Assembly: GCA_030522415.1 (NCBI GenBank)
Contig: CM060105.1
Coordinates: 15,433,277-15,497,276 of the forward strand
Length of the DNA: 64,000 bases
Source of the DNA: Channallabes apus
Lineage: Eukaryota > Chordata > Actinopteri > Siluriformes > Clariidae
Direction: 5' to 3'
Every line of letters begins with the position of its first letter. Position 1 is the stretch's first letter. The notes under the pieces are model-generated. The model was not told the DNA's origin. It was given only the letters and a program-made list of their open reading frames with translations, and searched no databases. Below are positions 32,272-42,707 of this stretch, in pieces. A program made the position numbers and the translations under genes.

Positions 32272-32640
32272 GTGAAAATTAATCTTAATGGCCAAGTGTT
32301 AGAAGCTACTTTAGACACTGGGGCATCTCTTTCGGCTGTTCGAGCTGATATTGTTAAAACTCACCCTAAATTGAAGGCTAACATTAAACCATGGACTACT
32401 TCACCAATTTTACTCACCGATGGCAGTACTTGTGATCCTGTTGGCGTTACCTGGTTGAATTTTGGGTTTATGGGAGAGCGCTTCTATCAGCGTTTTGCTG
32501 TTGTTACATCTGCCATCTACCGTGGTCCCTGGTATGGATTTCATGCAGTGTGCTTCCGTCACTGTTCACATTCCTTCAAGAACAGTTGTTGTTGGGAACA
32601 ATCCCTTAATTGCTGATGAAATGGAGGGTAGTGACATACA
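32272..32640 (+). pseudogene. Gypsy A protease remnant
   Basis: Open for 114 codons with the retropepsin active-site motif LDTGASLSAV near residue 14 and a downstream ILLTDGS loop. The frame then shifts at about 32515, and the rest is read in another frame (MDFMQCASVTVHIPSRTVVV). Confidence 0.8.
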
Positions 32641-32858
32641 GTAAATGATTCAAATAGTAGTCTGTTCCTCATGGATGTCTCATCTTCTGTGCTTTCTCAA
32701 AAAATGGATGAAGCTTGTTTAAGCTCTACAGAAAGAGAACAAATGACAAAATTGCTTGAAAACTTTCCTGATCTTTTTGATGGATGCTTAGGACGTACGT
32801 CATTAGTCGAACATCACATTGATACCGGTAATGAAAAACCAGTCCACTTACCTCCTTA

Positions 32859-34375
32859 CAGGGAGTGCAGAATTATTAGGCAAGTTGTATTTTTGAGGAA
32901 TAATTTTATTATTGAACAACAACCATGTTCTCAATGAACCCAAAAAACTCATTAATATCAAAGCTGAATATTTTTGGAAGTAGTTTTTAGTTTGTTTTTA
33001 GTTTGAGCTATTTTAGGGGGATATCTGTGTGTGCAGGTAACTATTACTGTGCATAATTATTAGGCAACTTAACAAAAAACAAATGTATACCCATTTCAAT
33101 TATTTATTTTTACCAGTGAAACCAATATAACATCTCCACATTCACAAATATACATTTCTGACATTCAAAAACAAAACAAAAACAAATCAGTGACCAATAT
33201 AGCCACCTTTCTTTGCAAGGACACTCAAAAGCCTGCCATCCATGGATTCTGTCAGTGTTTTGATCTGTTCACCATCAACATTGCGTGCAGCAGCAACCAC
33301 AGCCTCCCAGACACTGTTCAGAGAGGTGTACTGTTTTCCCTCCTTGTAAATCTCACATTTGATGATGGACCACAGGTTCTCAATGGGGTTCAGATCAGGT
33401 GAACAAGGAGGCCATGTCATTAGTTTTTCTTCTTTTATACCCTTTCTTGCCAGCCACGCTGTGGAGTACTTGGACGCGTGTGATGGAGCATTGTCCTGCA
33501 TGAAAATCATGTTTTTCTTGAAGGATGCAGACTCTCGAAACTGGCAGTAGGACTGGGAGTTGAGCTTGACTCCATCCTCAACCCGAAAAGGCCCCACAAG
33601 CTCATCTTTGATTATACCAGCCCAAACCAGTACTCCACCTCCACCTTGCTGGTGTCTGAGTCGGACTGGAGCTCTCTGCCCTTTACCAATCCAGCCACGG
33701 GCCCATCAAGACTCACTCTCATTTTATCAGTCCATAAAACCTTAGAAAAATCAGTCTTGAGAGATTTCTTGGCCCAGTCTTGATGTTTCAGCTTGTGTGT
33801 CTTGTTCAGTGGTGGTCGTCTTTCAGCCTTTCTTACCTTGGCCATGTCTCTGAGTATTGCACACCTTGTGCTTTTGGGCACTCCAGTGATGTTGCAGCTC
33901 TGAAATATGGCCAAACTGGTGGCAAGTGGCATCTTGGCAGCTGCACGCTTGACTTTTCTCAGTTCATGGGCAGTTATTTTGCGCCTTGGTTTTTCCACAC
34001 GCTTCTTGCGACCCTGTTGACTATTTTGAATGAAACGCTTGATTGTTCGATGATCACGCTTCAGAAGCTTTGCAATTTTAAGAGTGCTGCATCCCTCTGC
34101 AAGATATCTCACTATTTTTGACTTTTCTGAGCCTGTCAAGTCCTTCTTTTGACCCATTTTGCCAAAGGAAAGGAAGTTGCCTAATAATTATGCACACCTG
34201 ATATAGGGTGTTGATGTAATTAGACCACACCCCTTCTCATTACAGAGATGCACATCACCTAATATGCTTAATTGGTAGTAGGCTTTCGAGCCTATACAGC
34301 TTGGAGTAAGACAACATGCATAAAGAGGATGATGTGGACAAAATACTCATTTGCCTAATAATTCTGCACTCCCTG
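32859..34375 (-). mobile_element. Tc1/mariner transposon inserted in Gypsy A
   Basis: 1517 bp with near-perfect ends (cagggagtgcagaattatta and its complement) and TA duplications at 32857-32858 and 34376-34377. A second, inner copy of the end motif (gcataattattaggcaac at about 33051-33069 and inverted at 34176-34193) gives the IR/DR layout of Tc1 elements such as Sleeping Beauty. One transposase gene lies on the minus strand. Confidence 0.95.
33187..34157 (-). pseudogene. Tc1-type transposase, one frameshift
   Basis: Starts at ATG 34157 with helix-turn-helix DNA-binding regions (EKSKIVRYLAEGCSTLKIAK, RDHRTIKRFI). The DDE motif is complete: LWTDKMRVSLDG for the first Asp, FMQDNAPSHAS for the second and SPDLNPIENLWSII for the Glu. 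A single-base shift near 33640-33655 (after the GGGG-type loop) separates the two halves, and total length is close to the usual 340 residues. Apart from this shift no stops are seen, so it is a fairly young copy that may still be mobilised in trans through its intact ends. Confidence 0.92.
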
Positions 34376-35415
34376 TATAGAGCGTCTCCTGCAAAAAAAC
34401 AGTTAATTGAAGAACAAATAGGGAAAATGTTAAAGGAAGGAATCATCGAACCCGCAGCTGGACCGTAGGCTGCCCCTGTCGTCATTCTTCACAGGCCAAG
34501 TAGCGAACCACGATTTTGTGTTCTGGCTGGCCTCAACTACAAATCCTGTGCTGTTTATCTTGACGATATCGTCGTGGCTTCACCCACCTTCAAACAACAC
34601 CTGGAGGATCTAAAAGATGTTTTTCTTCGATTAAGATCTGCAGGCTTGACTATTAAGCTAGCCAAGTGCCAGTTTTGCCGCAAAGAATTTAACTTTTTGG
34701 GATACAGAGTCTGTCCAGATGGTATTCTTCCTGATCAAGGAAAAGTCAACGCTGTTCTGAACTTTGAAGCCCCTGAGAATGTGAGACAAGTTAGACAATT
34801 TTTAGGCCTTTCGGGGAATTACAGAAGATTCATACAGGATTATGCTGATTATGCTAAAGTCTCGCTGAGCCTTTGTTCACACTCACAAAAAAAGATACAT
34901 CGCCCATATTGAGTTTTCCTGACTTCACCTGACCTTTCTTTCTTCATACCGACGCATGTGACGTTGGTCATGGGGCCGCATTGATGCAGAAAGATGTGCA
35001 AGGTAGAGAAGTGGCGGTGGCATTTGCAAGAAGAGCCCTCCACAAATCCGAAAAACCCTTTTCCACTCCTGAAAAAGAGTGTCTTGCAGTCATTTGGGCA
35101 CTTGAACATTTCCAACCGTATGTTGAAGGCCTACAAGATTTTTACTGACCACAGTGGATTAAAATGGCTGATGTCGCGTCCAAATCCTACAGGTAGACTG
35201 GCTCGATGGTCTCTCCATCACCAAAACATCAAGGAATCCTCTGCAGAGTGATGAATCTCCAATGGACATATTACCAGAACATGCTATAATCGGTCAACTT
35301 GAACTCTGCTCATGAACAACCTTACCCCTTTCTGACCCATAACAAGTGAAACAACTGCAACTTGACGACCTGGTCACTGGTGATCTTCTGCGATTGAAGG
35401 AAACAGCACCCTAGT

Positions 35416-35790
35416 TGTCACACACACCCGTTTTGCGGCCGGCATTAGGACCCGGAAGTAGGACGGCCGCTAAACAGGAAGCATAAAAGGAGCCAAGATG
35501 GCGCTTCACTTCACTCTGTCATTGAGTTTCGCCCATGTCGGTTCGGATCGTCTCCTTGCCATTTCGTGAGTACTCACTTTCTTGGGTTATCATTCTGATG
35601 CGAGTGTGTGTTTTAGGACGCGGGTTAAATTTGTGTTTTTCCCTTGCTCCCCTTTTGAGAGAGTCCTTAGATTAAATCGCGTGGTTATCCTGCCTACTCG
35701 CGTGCTTCCGCGTTTGGGTTTACCATCCACGCTACAAAGGGCTAACCGCTAGTGTGCTAATCTTCTTGTCATCCCGGTTAGTTCGTGACA
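35416..35790 (+). repeat. Gypsy B 5' LTR
   Basis: tgtcacacacacccg to gttcgtgaca, 375 bp, almost identical to 42328-42702. It has a TATA-like cataaaagg at 35482 about 30 bp before actctgtcatt (35513-35523), which likely marks the transcript start. Confidence 0.95.
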
Positions 35791-35791
35791 G

Positions 35792-35802
35792 AATGACAGA
35801 GT
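35792..35802 (+). promoter_or_regulatory. Gypsy B self-priming primer-binding site
   Basis: aatgacagagt is the exact reverse complement of actctgtcatt at 35513-35523 in the LTR, placed where the transcript should start (about 30 bp after the TATA box). Elements of the Tf1/sushi group prime reverse transcription with the 5' end of their own RNA through an 11-nt match, and this is that arrangement. The gag start codon (35793) lies inside the site. Confidence 0.8.
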
Positions 35803-36384
35803 CACTCGCGGTAAACCCAGCGGATTATGCGCACCTATGCGATGTGGTAGATCGGCACGCCGAGCTAATTAACAAGCTAGACGGGGAGCTCGCTTCTCTT
35901 AGCCGGAGCATCCAAGACATCGCGGCCTTGCGCCACGAGGTGGCGGAGCTTCGGCAGGAGAATGCGGATCTTCACGAGACTGTTGCTAGCGCGGCTAACC
36001 GGCCTCCCGTCGTGACGGTCGCTACTCCGTCCCCTCCCCCCCAACCTCTGATGTTTTTCTGGCTTTACCGGACAAATGGGATGGCACGGACGGGAGATGC
36101 AGTGTTTTGCTGACTGCTTTAGATCTGGTGTTTGAGTTTAATGCCACCAAATACTCCACCGATCGATTGCGCATTGCTCTCCTCGTTTCGTTGCTATCAG
36201 GGCAGGCAGCTGAGTGGGCCACGGCAGTCATCCGTTCTGATTCAGATATCGCTCACTCATATAATGAGTTCACCCGTCAACTAAAATTAACCTTTGAACA
36301 TCCTGCGGGCGAGGTGGAGACCGATACAAAGTTATATCATATACGGCAGGGTGGACTGCCCGTGAGCCACTATACTGCTAACTT

Positions 36385-36501
36385 TCAATTCAATTCAATT
36401 TTATTTATATAGCGCTTTTAACAATGGTCATTGTCTCAAAGCAGCTTCACAAAAATTTAATAAATTAAAAAAAAAAAATAATAATAATAATAATAAAAAA
36501 A

Positions 36502-36532
<31 letters not shown>

Positions 36533-38240
36533 TATAGAAAAGAAAATAATTGGAAGTGTGGATGTGTGAGAAAAATGTGCAGATAATAATAATGAGACCA
36601 ATGAATGACATTTCTCTGATGAGCAAGCCAAGGGTGATGGCGACGGTGGCAAGGAAAAACTCCCTGAGATGGCATTAGGAAGAAACCTTGAGAGGAACCA
36701 GACTCAACAGGGAACCCATCCTCATTTGGGCGATAACAGATAGAAATGATATAACATCTTGTGTGTTGTGCAAGTGAAAATTCAATATTACAGAAATTAT
36801 TTAAATTGACATGAAGACCAGGTCAGCATAGGGACGAGTCAGTAGGTGCAGAGGGCAGATGAGGTCTGGATCACTGGAAGCACAGGAGCAGCATGTGTAG
36901 CTCCAACCATCATAAAGCTGAATCCAGCTGGAGCTGGTCCTTCTCTGGATGCCTCAGGAACCTCGCAGGGTTGGCCTTTGTCTACTGAAGCTGGCAAAAT
37001 CTCCCGATGCCTCGGGATGGGTACAGAACAGATGGGGAGAATTAGCGTAGTTGCCATTCGGTATAGGTGTACTGGAGTATGAGATTATGGGATGAGTTAT
37101 GTGTATGCCAGATTAAAAAGATGCGTCTTGAGTCTACTTTTGAACTGAGAAACCGTGTCTGCTCCCCGAACACTGTCTGGAAGGCTATTCCAAAGCTTTG
37201 GAGCTAAATATGAAAAAGCCCTACCCCCTTTTGTAGATTTTGAAATTCTGGGAACTACCAGAAGTCCGGAGCTTTGTGATCTTAAGGCGCGTGGTGGATT
37301 GTAGCGCATCAGAAGACTGGTTAGGTATGTGGGAGCTAAACCATTTAAGGCCTTGTATGTAAGTAATACTATTTTGTAATTTATTCTAAACTGAACAGGT
37401 AGCCAGTGCAGGGATGATAATATTGGGGTTATATGATCATATTTTCTGGATCTAGTGAGAACCCTGGCAGCTGCATTTTGGATTAACTGAAGCTTGTTTA
37501 TTGAGGATGCAGGACAACCACCTAGTAATGCATTACAATAGTCCAGTCTGGAGGTCATGAATGCATGAACTAGTTTTTCTGCATCAGATACGGATAAGAT
37601 GTTCCTAAGTTTAGCAATATTTCGAAGATGGAAAAAGGCTGTTTTTGTGATAGTTGAAATGTGATTTTCAAAAGACAAGTTACTGTCTAATATTACACAC
37701 AGGTCTTTTACTGCTGAGCTGGTAGTAACAGTACATCCTTCTAAGCGCAGGCTGAATTGTGAAAGCTGTTGTGTGCTGGTTTTTGGGCCAATAAGTAATA
37801 TCTCTGTCTTATCTGAATTTAATAAAAGAAAGTTATTGGTCATCCAATCTTTTATGTCCTGGACACACTCAGTTAATCTAGACAATTTAGGTATTTCGCC
37901 TGGTTTAGTTGAGATATATAATTGGGTATCATCAGCATAACAAAGGAAACTAATCCCATGTCTTCTAATGATGTTACCCAAGGGAAGCATGTATATTGAG
38001 AACAATAGAGGTCCTAAAACTGACCCTTGTGGGACCCCATATTTCACTGGCATTACACCAGACTGTTCTCCATTTAGATCTACAAAATGGTAGCGATCAG
38101 ACAGGTAAGATCTAAACCATTTTAATGCCTGTCCCTGAATACCTATATAATTTTGTAAGCGATCTATGAGAATATTATGATCTATAGTGTCGAATGCAGC
38201 ACTAAGATCGAGCAGGACTAGCAATGAGATGCAGCCTTGG
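36385..38240 (-). mobile_element. L2-type LINE, 5'-truncated, in Gypsy B gag
   Basis: Antisense to Gypsy B. Its 3' end (tatatagcgcttttaacaat in plus orientation) is at 36405 and its 5' break near 38240. A (TAA)n run lies in the 3' part (36476-36535). It has the same family as 1332-4264 without the two secondary insertions, so it serves as the reference for them. Confidence 0.92.
37097..38224 (-). pseudogene. L2-type LINE reverse transcriptase, C-terminal half, open
   Basis: 375 codons without a stop. It starts within the RT at [20 protein letters not shown], then [18 protein letters not shown], the catalytic block [13 protein letters not shown], and the thumb/C-terminal region to [20 protein letters not shown]. 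The endonuclease and the first part of the RT are missing because of 5' truncation, so the product would be inactive, but the lack of stops shows a recent insertion. Confidence 0.9.
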
Positions 38241-38639
38241 AATGTGGTTCCAACGAGGGGCTGGCCTCACGGATCAAGGACGAGCTAGCCGGGCGAGAGC
38301 TTCCTGCCACCTTGGAGGGACTAATTCAGCTCGCCCTCCGGATTGATCAGCACTTTCTCTCTTGTCCCAGGCCAGCCCCGAGAACCCTGCCACTGACGCC
38401 CTTCTCCAACTACCAAACTCCACATTCACTAACCACCTCTACTCAGACCCACCATGTAAATGTCGGTTCTCCACCCCCTGCCGTGGTTGACACCGGAGCC
38501 GGGGAACCCATGCAGTTAGGACGTGCCTCCCTAACCACAGCTGAGCGAGAACGTCGATTTCGAGAGGGACTGTGTGCCTACTGCGGCTCCCCAGCACACC
38601 ATCGGGCCATCTGCCCTCGTCGTCCGGGAAACGCTCAGG

Positions 38640-41535
38640 CCCGGTGAGACAGGAGAGTTACTCACCGGGTTCCCTTCAACTCTCCAGCATCACCACCAGT
38701 TCTTCTCAGCTCATGGTTCAGGTACATCTCCAGTTTGGCCACAAACGGGTCCGAAGTGCAGCGTTCATCAAATCCGGTGCCGCTGGTAACTTCATTGACT
38801 CTAATTTTGCCAAAAAACTGGGGATGGAAATAGAGGCATTATCCCAGCCGGTTCAGGTTACATCCACCAGCCCCATTATCAACCAGACTCAACCCATCAC
38901 CCTCATCATTGAACATCACCAAGAAAAGATCCAATTTCATCTTACCTCCATCTCCTCTCCACCCATCATCCTTGGCTTCCCCTGGCTTCGACAGCATGAC
39001 CCGCTTATCTCGTGGTCTCAACGTCGGATCATACAATGGGCCCGACCTGCACTGAACTTTGCCTATAGGCAACGGCTGGGACGTGTTCTAGTGAGTCCGA
39101 GGCCCCCGATGTCAACACCAACGCCATTCCAACCACCTACAGAGACCTGGCTGAAGTGTTCTGTAAAAGGCGTGCCACTCACCTTCCACCACATCGCCCC
39201 TACGATGTGGCGATAGACCTTCAGCCGGGCTCCGCCCCCCCCCCCCCCCCCCCGCGGACATCTCTACTCCCTTTCAGCGACAGAGAACCTGGCCATGGAG
39301 GCATACGTCGCCAACGCACTTCGGCAAGGAACCATCCGCCCATCCTCCTCGCCTGCAGCCGCGGGGTTCTTCTTCGTAAAGAAGAAAGGGGGTGAACTTC
39401 GCCCATGTGTCGACTATCGGGGGCTCAATAACATCACCGTTAAGAACCGACACCCTTTGCCTCTTACCAATTCTGCCCTTGACGCCCTCTCTGGTGCCGC
39501 CATCTTCACGAAGTTGGACCTTCGGAGCGCCTACAATTTGGTGCGCATCAGAGAGGGCGATGAGTGGAAGACGGCTTTCATCACCCCCACAGGACATTAC
39601 GAGAGCTTAGTTATCCCCTTCGGACTTTGCAACGCACCAGCAGCTTTTCAACATTTCATCAACGACACTTTAAGAGACATGTTAGGCCGTTGGGTCTTTG
39701 CCTATCTGGACGATATTCTCATTTACTCCCGTACTACAGAAGAACACATTCTCCACGTCAGAGCGGTTCTCAAAAGATTGCTTGCCCACGAACTGTACTG
39801 CAAGTTGGAAAAGTGTGCTTTTCACAAGCGCTCCACCACGTTCCTTGGTTTCGTCATCTTGTCCCAGGGTGTGGCCATGGACCCAGCAGAAGCTGGAAGT
39901 TGTGCGTCATTGGCCCCTACCCAAGACCCTCAAGCAACTTCAACGGTTTCTCGGGTTTGCGAACTTCTATCGTCACTTTATCCGGGGCTACAGTACAGTT
40001 GCAGCACCACTAACCGCCCTGACGCGACCATCTGTCAACCCTTTTAAGCTCAACCCTTCTGCTATCTCCGCCTTCCAGGAATTATGCCACCGCTTCACCA
40101 CTGCACCTATCCTCCTTCACCCCGACGCTAAGAAGTCATTTGTTGTGGAAGTGGACGCCTCGGACGTGGGCGCCGGGGCTGTCCCCTCTTAACGAGGTCC
40201 AGACCAGAAACTACATCCATGCTGTTTCTACTCCAAGAAATTTGACTCCACTCAGCAGTGATACGGGGTAGGGGCCCGCGAGCTGCTGGCCATAAAGTGG
40301 GCCTTGGAGGAATGGCGTCACTGGCTCCAGGGTGCCAGGGAGCCATTCATTGTCTGGACAGATCATCAAAACTTGATCACCATCCGCAACCTCAAACAGA
40401 CAGGCGCGGTGGGCACTTTTTTTCGAACAATATGATTTCCATCTCTCCTACCGTCCGGGGTCAAAGAACATCAAAGCGGATGCCCTCTCCCGAAAATATG
40501 AAGAGGACGCACCCTGGACGGACTTTTACCACCTTCAAGAATCCTGGCACCATTACAGTGGGATTTGGAAACGAGAGTGCGCCAGGCGCAGGCTGAGGAG
40601 ACCCCACCGGCAGGTGTGCCACCTGGGCGACTCTACGTCAACCCCCGCCATGAGAAAAGAAGTGCTGCAGTGGGGCCACTCATCACCGCTAGCAGGACAC
40701 CCTGGAAATCGTCGCACTCAACAATTCATTCGCCGCACCTTTTGGTGGCCATCCATGACCAAGGATGTCGACGAGTTCGTCCAGGCGTGCCCAGTGTGTG
40801 CCAGGTCCAAGGATACCAACCAGCCATCACTAGGGGATCTCCAACCATTACCCATCCCCCGCAGACCTTGGCCACACATTGCCGTAGATTTCATCACGGG
40901 CCTGCCGGTTTCGGAAGGAAAAGACACCATTCTCACCATCGTGGATCGATTCTCCAAAGCCGTGCACCTGGTGGCTCTCGCCGGACTCCCGTCAGCCAAA
41001 GTGACAGCCGAGCTGATATTAGAACATGTAGTCCGCTTGCATGGGTTCCCGAAAGACATCGTCTCGGACAGATGGCCTCAGTTCACCGCCCGGTTCTGGA
41101 AGGCCTTCTGCCGTCTGATCAACTCCATATGCAGTCTCTCTTCAGGATACCATCCACAGACTAATGGTCAGACGGAACGGACCAACCAACAACTGGAGCG
41201 TTACCTAAGATGCTTTATCACCGATCAACAACGCTCCTGGGCTCGCTACCTCCTCTGGGCTGAACTTTCTCACAACCTGCACACCTCCTCTGCCACCAAC
41301 TTAAGCCCATTTGAGGTATGCCATCGTTTCCAACCTCCGATGTTCGAACATCAAGAACCGGAGGTTGACGTCCCATCAGCCCAACAGTTGGTCCGTCGGT
41401 GTCGGCAGCTGTGGAACAAGACGAACACCGCCATCCGACAAGCCAACCATCGCTTACGTCCACCAGCATCTCCGTCGACACCCTCCGGGACGATTGTACA
41501 ATGTAGGTGACAAGGTGTGGCTGTCAACAAAAAAT
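38640..41535 (+). pseudogene. Gypsy B pol: protease, RT, RNase H, integrase
   Basis: In order: protease-like region with FIKSGAAGNFID, where Lys replaces the catalytic Asp; a conserved hydrophobic PIILGFPWL; a frameshift near the poly-C run 39235-39253; RT with [20 protein letters not shown] and catalytic [11 protein letters not shown]; broken RNase H ([13 protein letters not shown], then a stop at 40190); integrase with the HHCC zinc finger (ending CPVCARSK) and DDE core (AVDFITGLPVSEG, DIVSDRWPQFT, HPQTNGQTERTN). It is interrupted by the L2 tail at 41547. Confidence 0.9.
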
Positions 41536-41546
41536 TTACACCTTTT

Positions 41547-41916
41547 TTCAATTCAATTCAATTCAATTTTATTTATATAGCGCTTTTAACAATGGTCATT
41601 GTCTCAAAGCAGCTTCACAAAAATTTAAGAAATTTAACAAAAAAAAAAAAATAAATAAAAAATAAATAAATAAATAAACATTTTATATATATATAGAATA
41701 ATTATATATAAAGTAATAAGTAAATAAATAAAATTATAATAGAAAATAAATAAATAAAAACAAATAATAATAATAATTATAGAAAAGAAAATAATTGGAA
41801 GTGTGGATGTGTGAGAAAAATGTGCAGATAATAATGAGATGAATGAATGAAATGTCTCTGATGAGCAAGCCAAGGGTGACGGCGACGGTGGCAAGGAAAA
41901 ACTCCCTGAGATGGCA
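41547..41916 (-). mobile_element. L2-type LINE 3' tail in Gypsy B
   Basis: Only the last 370 bp of the LINE 3' UTR, in the same orientation as 36385-38240, starting from the (AATTC)n-type end at 41550-41570. AT-rich arrays at 41640-41780. It separates the integrase core from the chromodomain. Confidence 0.9.
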
Positions 41917-42306
41917 TACCGAATCTCGGAAGCTCTCCCCCAGGTACATCGGACCTTACCGCATCACCCTCCGAATTAATCCCGTCACCTACCGGCTCCA
42001 CCTGCCTGCGGCGCTCCGAACTCATCCGGTATTCCATACTTCACAACTGAAACCTTTCACCACCTCTCCTATGATTCCACCCCCCCTCCCTGCTCCTCCT
42101 CCCCGAATCATTGATGGTGGCCCCGCTTACACCGTCCGTCGGATCCTTGACTCGCGACCAAGGGGCAGAGGCACCCAGTACCTGGTCGACTGGGAAGGCT
42201 ACGGTCCCGAGGAACGATCTTGGATTCCGGCCCGGTTCATCCTCGACCCAGAGCTGATCAGGGACTACCGTCATCGGGTATCCTCCACCTCAGGACTGTC
42301 GGGAGT
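41917..42306 (+). pseudogene. Gypsy B integrase tail and chromodomain
   Basis: [20 protein letters not shown] is the C-terminal integrase module. It is followed by [12 protein letters not shown] and a chromodomain ([38 protein letters not shown]). The chromodomain in such elements targets integration by binding histone marks. It is open up to the polypurine tract. Confidence 0.92.
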
Positions 42307-42311
42307 CGGTC

Positions 42312-42327
42312 CTGGACAGGGGGGTAC
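42312..42327 (+). promoter_or_regulatory. Gypsy B polypurine tract
   Basis: ggacaggggggtac directly precedes the 3' LTR and would prime plus-strand DNA synthesis. Confidence 0.75.
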
Positions 42328-42702
42328 TGTCACACACACCCGTTTTGCGGCCGGCATTAGGACCCGGAAGTAGGACGGCTGCTAAACAGGAAGCATAAAA
42401 GGAGCCAAGATGGCGCTTCACTTCACTCTGTCATTGAGTTTCGTCCATGTCGGTTCGGATCGTCTCCTTGCCATTTCGTGAGTACTCACTTTCTTGGTTT
42501 ATCTTTCTGATGCGAGTGTGTGTTTTAGGACGCGGGTTAAATTTGTGTTTTTCCCTTGCTCCCCTTTTGAGAGAGTCCTTAGATTAAATCGCGTGGTTAT
42601 CCTGCCTACTCGCGTGCTTCCGCGTTTGGGTTTACCATCCACGCTACAAAGGGCTAACCGCTAGTGTGCTAATCTTCTTGTTATCCCGGTTAGTTCGTGA
42701 CA
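42328..42702 (+). repeat. Gypsy B 3' LTR
   Basis: 375 bp, the same length as the 5' LTR with only a handful of substitutions, so the insertion is young compared with Gypsy A. Confidence 0.95.
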
Positions 42703-42707
42703 CTAGT

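Larger units (their letters stand above)
32671..35250 (+). pseudogene. Gypsy A reverse transcriptase/RNase H remnant, internally deleted
   Basis: It starts with the pre-RT region (LLENFPDLFDGCLGRTSLVE, HHIDTGNEKPVHLPPYR) and is cut by the Tc1 element at 32859. It resumes at 34378 with AKKQLIEEQIGKMLKEGIIE, then a stop. It jumps from the start of the RT palm (LAGLNYKS) straight to the catalytic YLDDIVVAS (34554-34580), so the central RT core is deleted. The connection (NFLGYRVCPDGILPDQGK) and RNase H-like parts (FTDHSGLKWLMSRPN) follow with frameshifts. Confidence 0.88.
35793..38647 (+). pseudogene. Gypsy B gag, split by a LINE
   Basis: The N-terminal part starts MTESLAVNPADYAHL, with a likely coiled coil (ASLSRSIQDIAALRHEVAEL). 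A one-base shift near a 7-C run (36036-36042) leads to SDVFLALPDKWDG and the capsid region (LLSGQAAEWATAVI, FEHPAGEVETDTKLYHIRQG). After the LINE (36385-38240) it resumes with [20 protein letters not shown] and ends in a CCHC zinc knuckle [14 protein letters not shown]. The stop is at 38645-38647. Confidence 0.88.
35416..42702 (+). mobile_element. Gypsy B: chromodomain (Tf1/sushi-type) LTR element
   Basis: Bounded by 375-bp LTRs and the perfect 5-bp duplication ctagt (35411-35415, 42703-42707), inserted in Gypsy A between RNase H and integrase. It carries gag with a zinc knuckle, protease, RT, RNase H, integrase and a C-terminal chromodomain. L2-type LINE pieces interrupt gag (36385-38240) and the integrase tail (41547-41916). 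Frameshifts and a lost protease Asp make it non-autonomous. Confidence 0.95.

Noticed and set aside
39221..41551. Long minus-strand ORFs across the Gypsy B pol and similar ones across the LINE at 49-54 kb and Gypsy C
   Set aside because: They are antisense shadows of GC-rich retrotransposon coding sequence, without motifs of their own.
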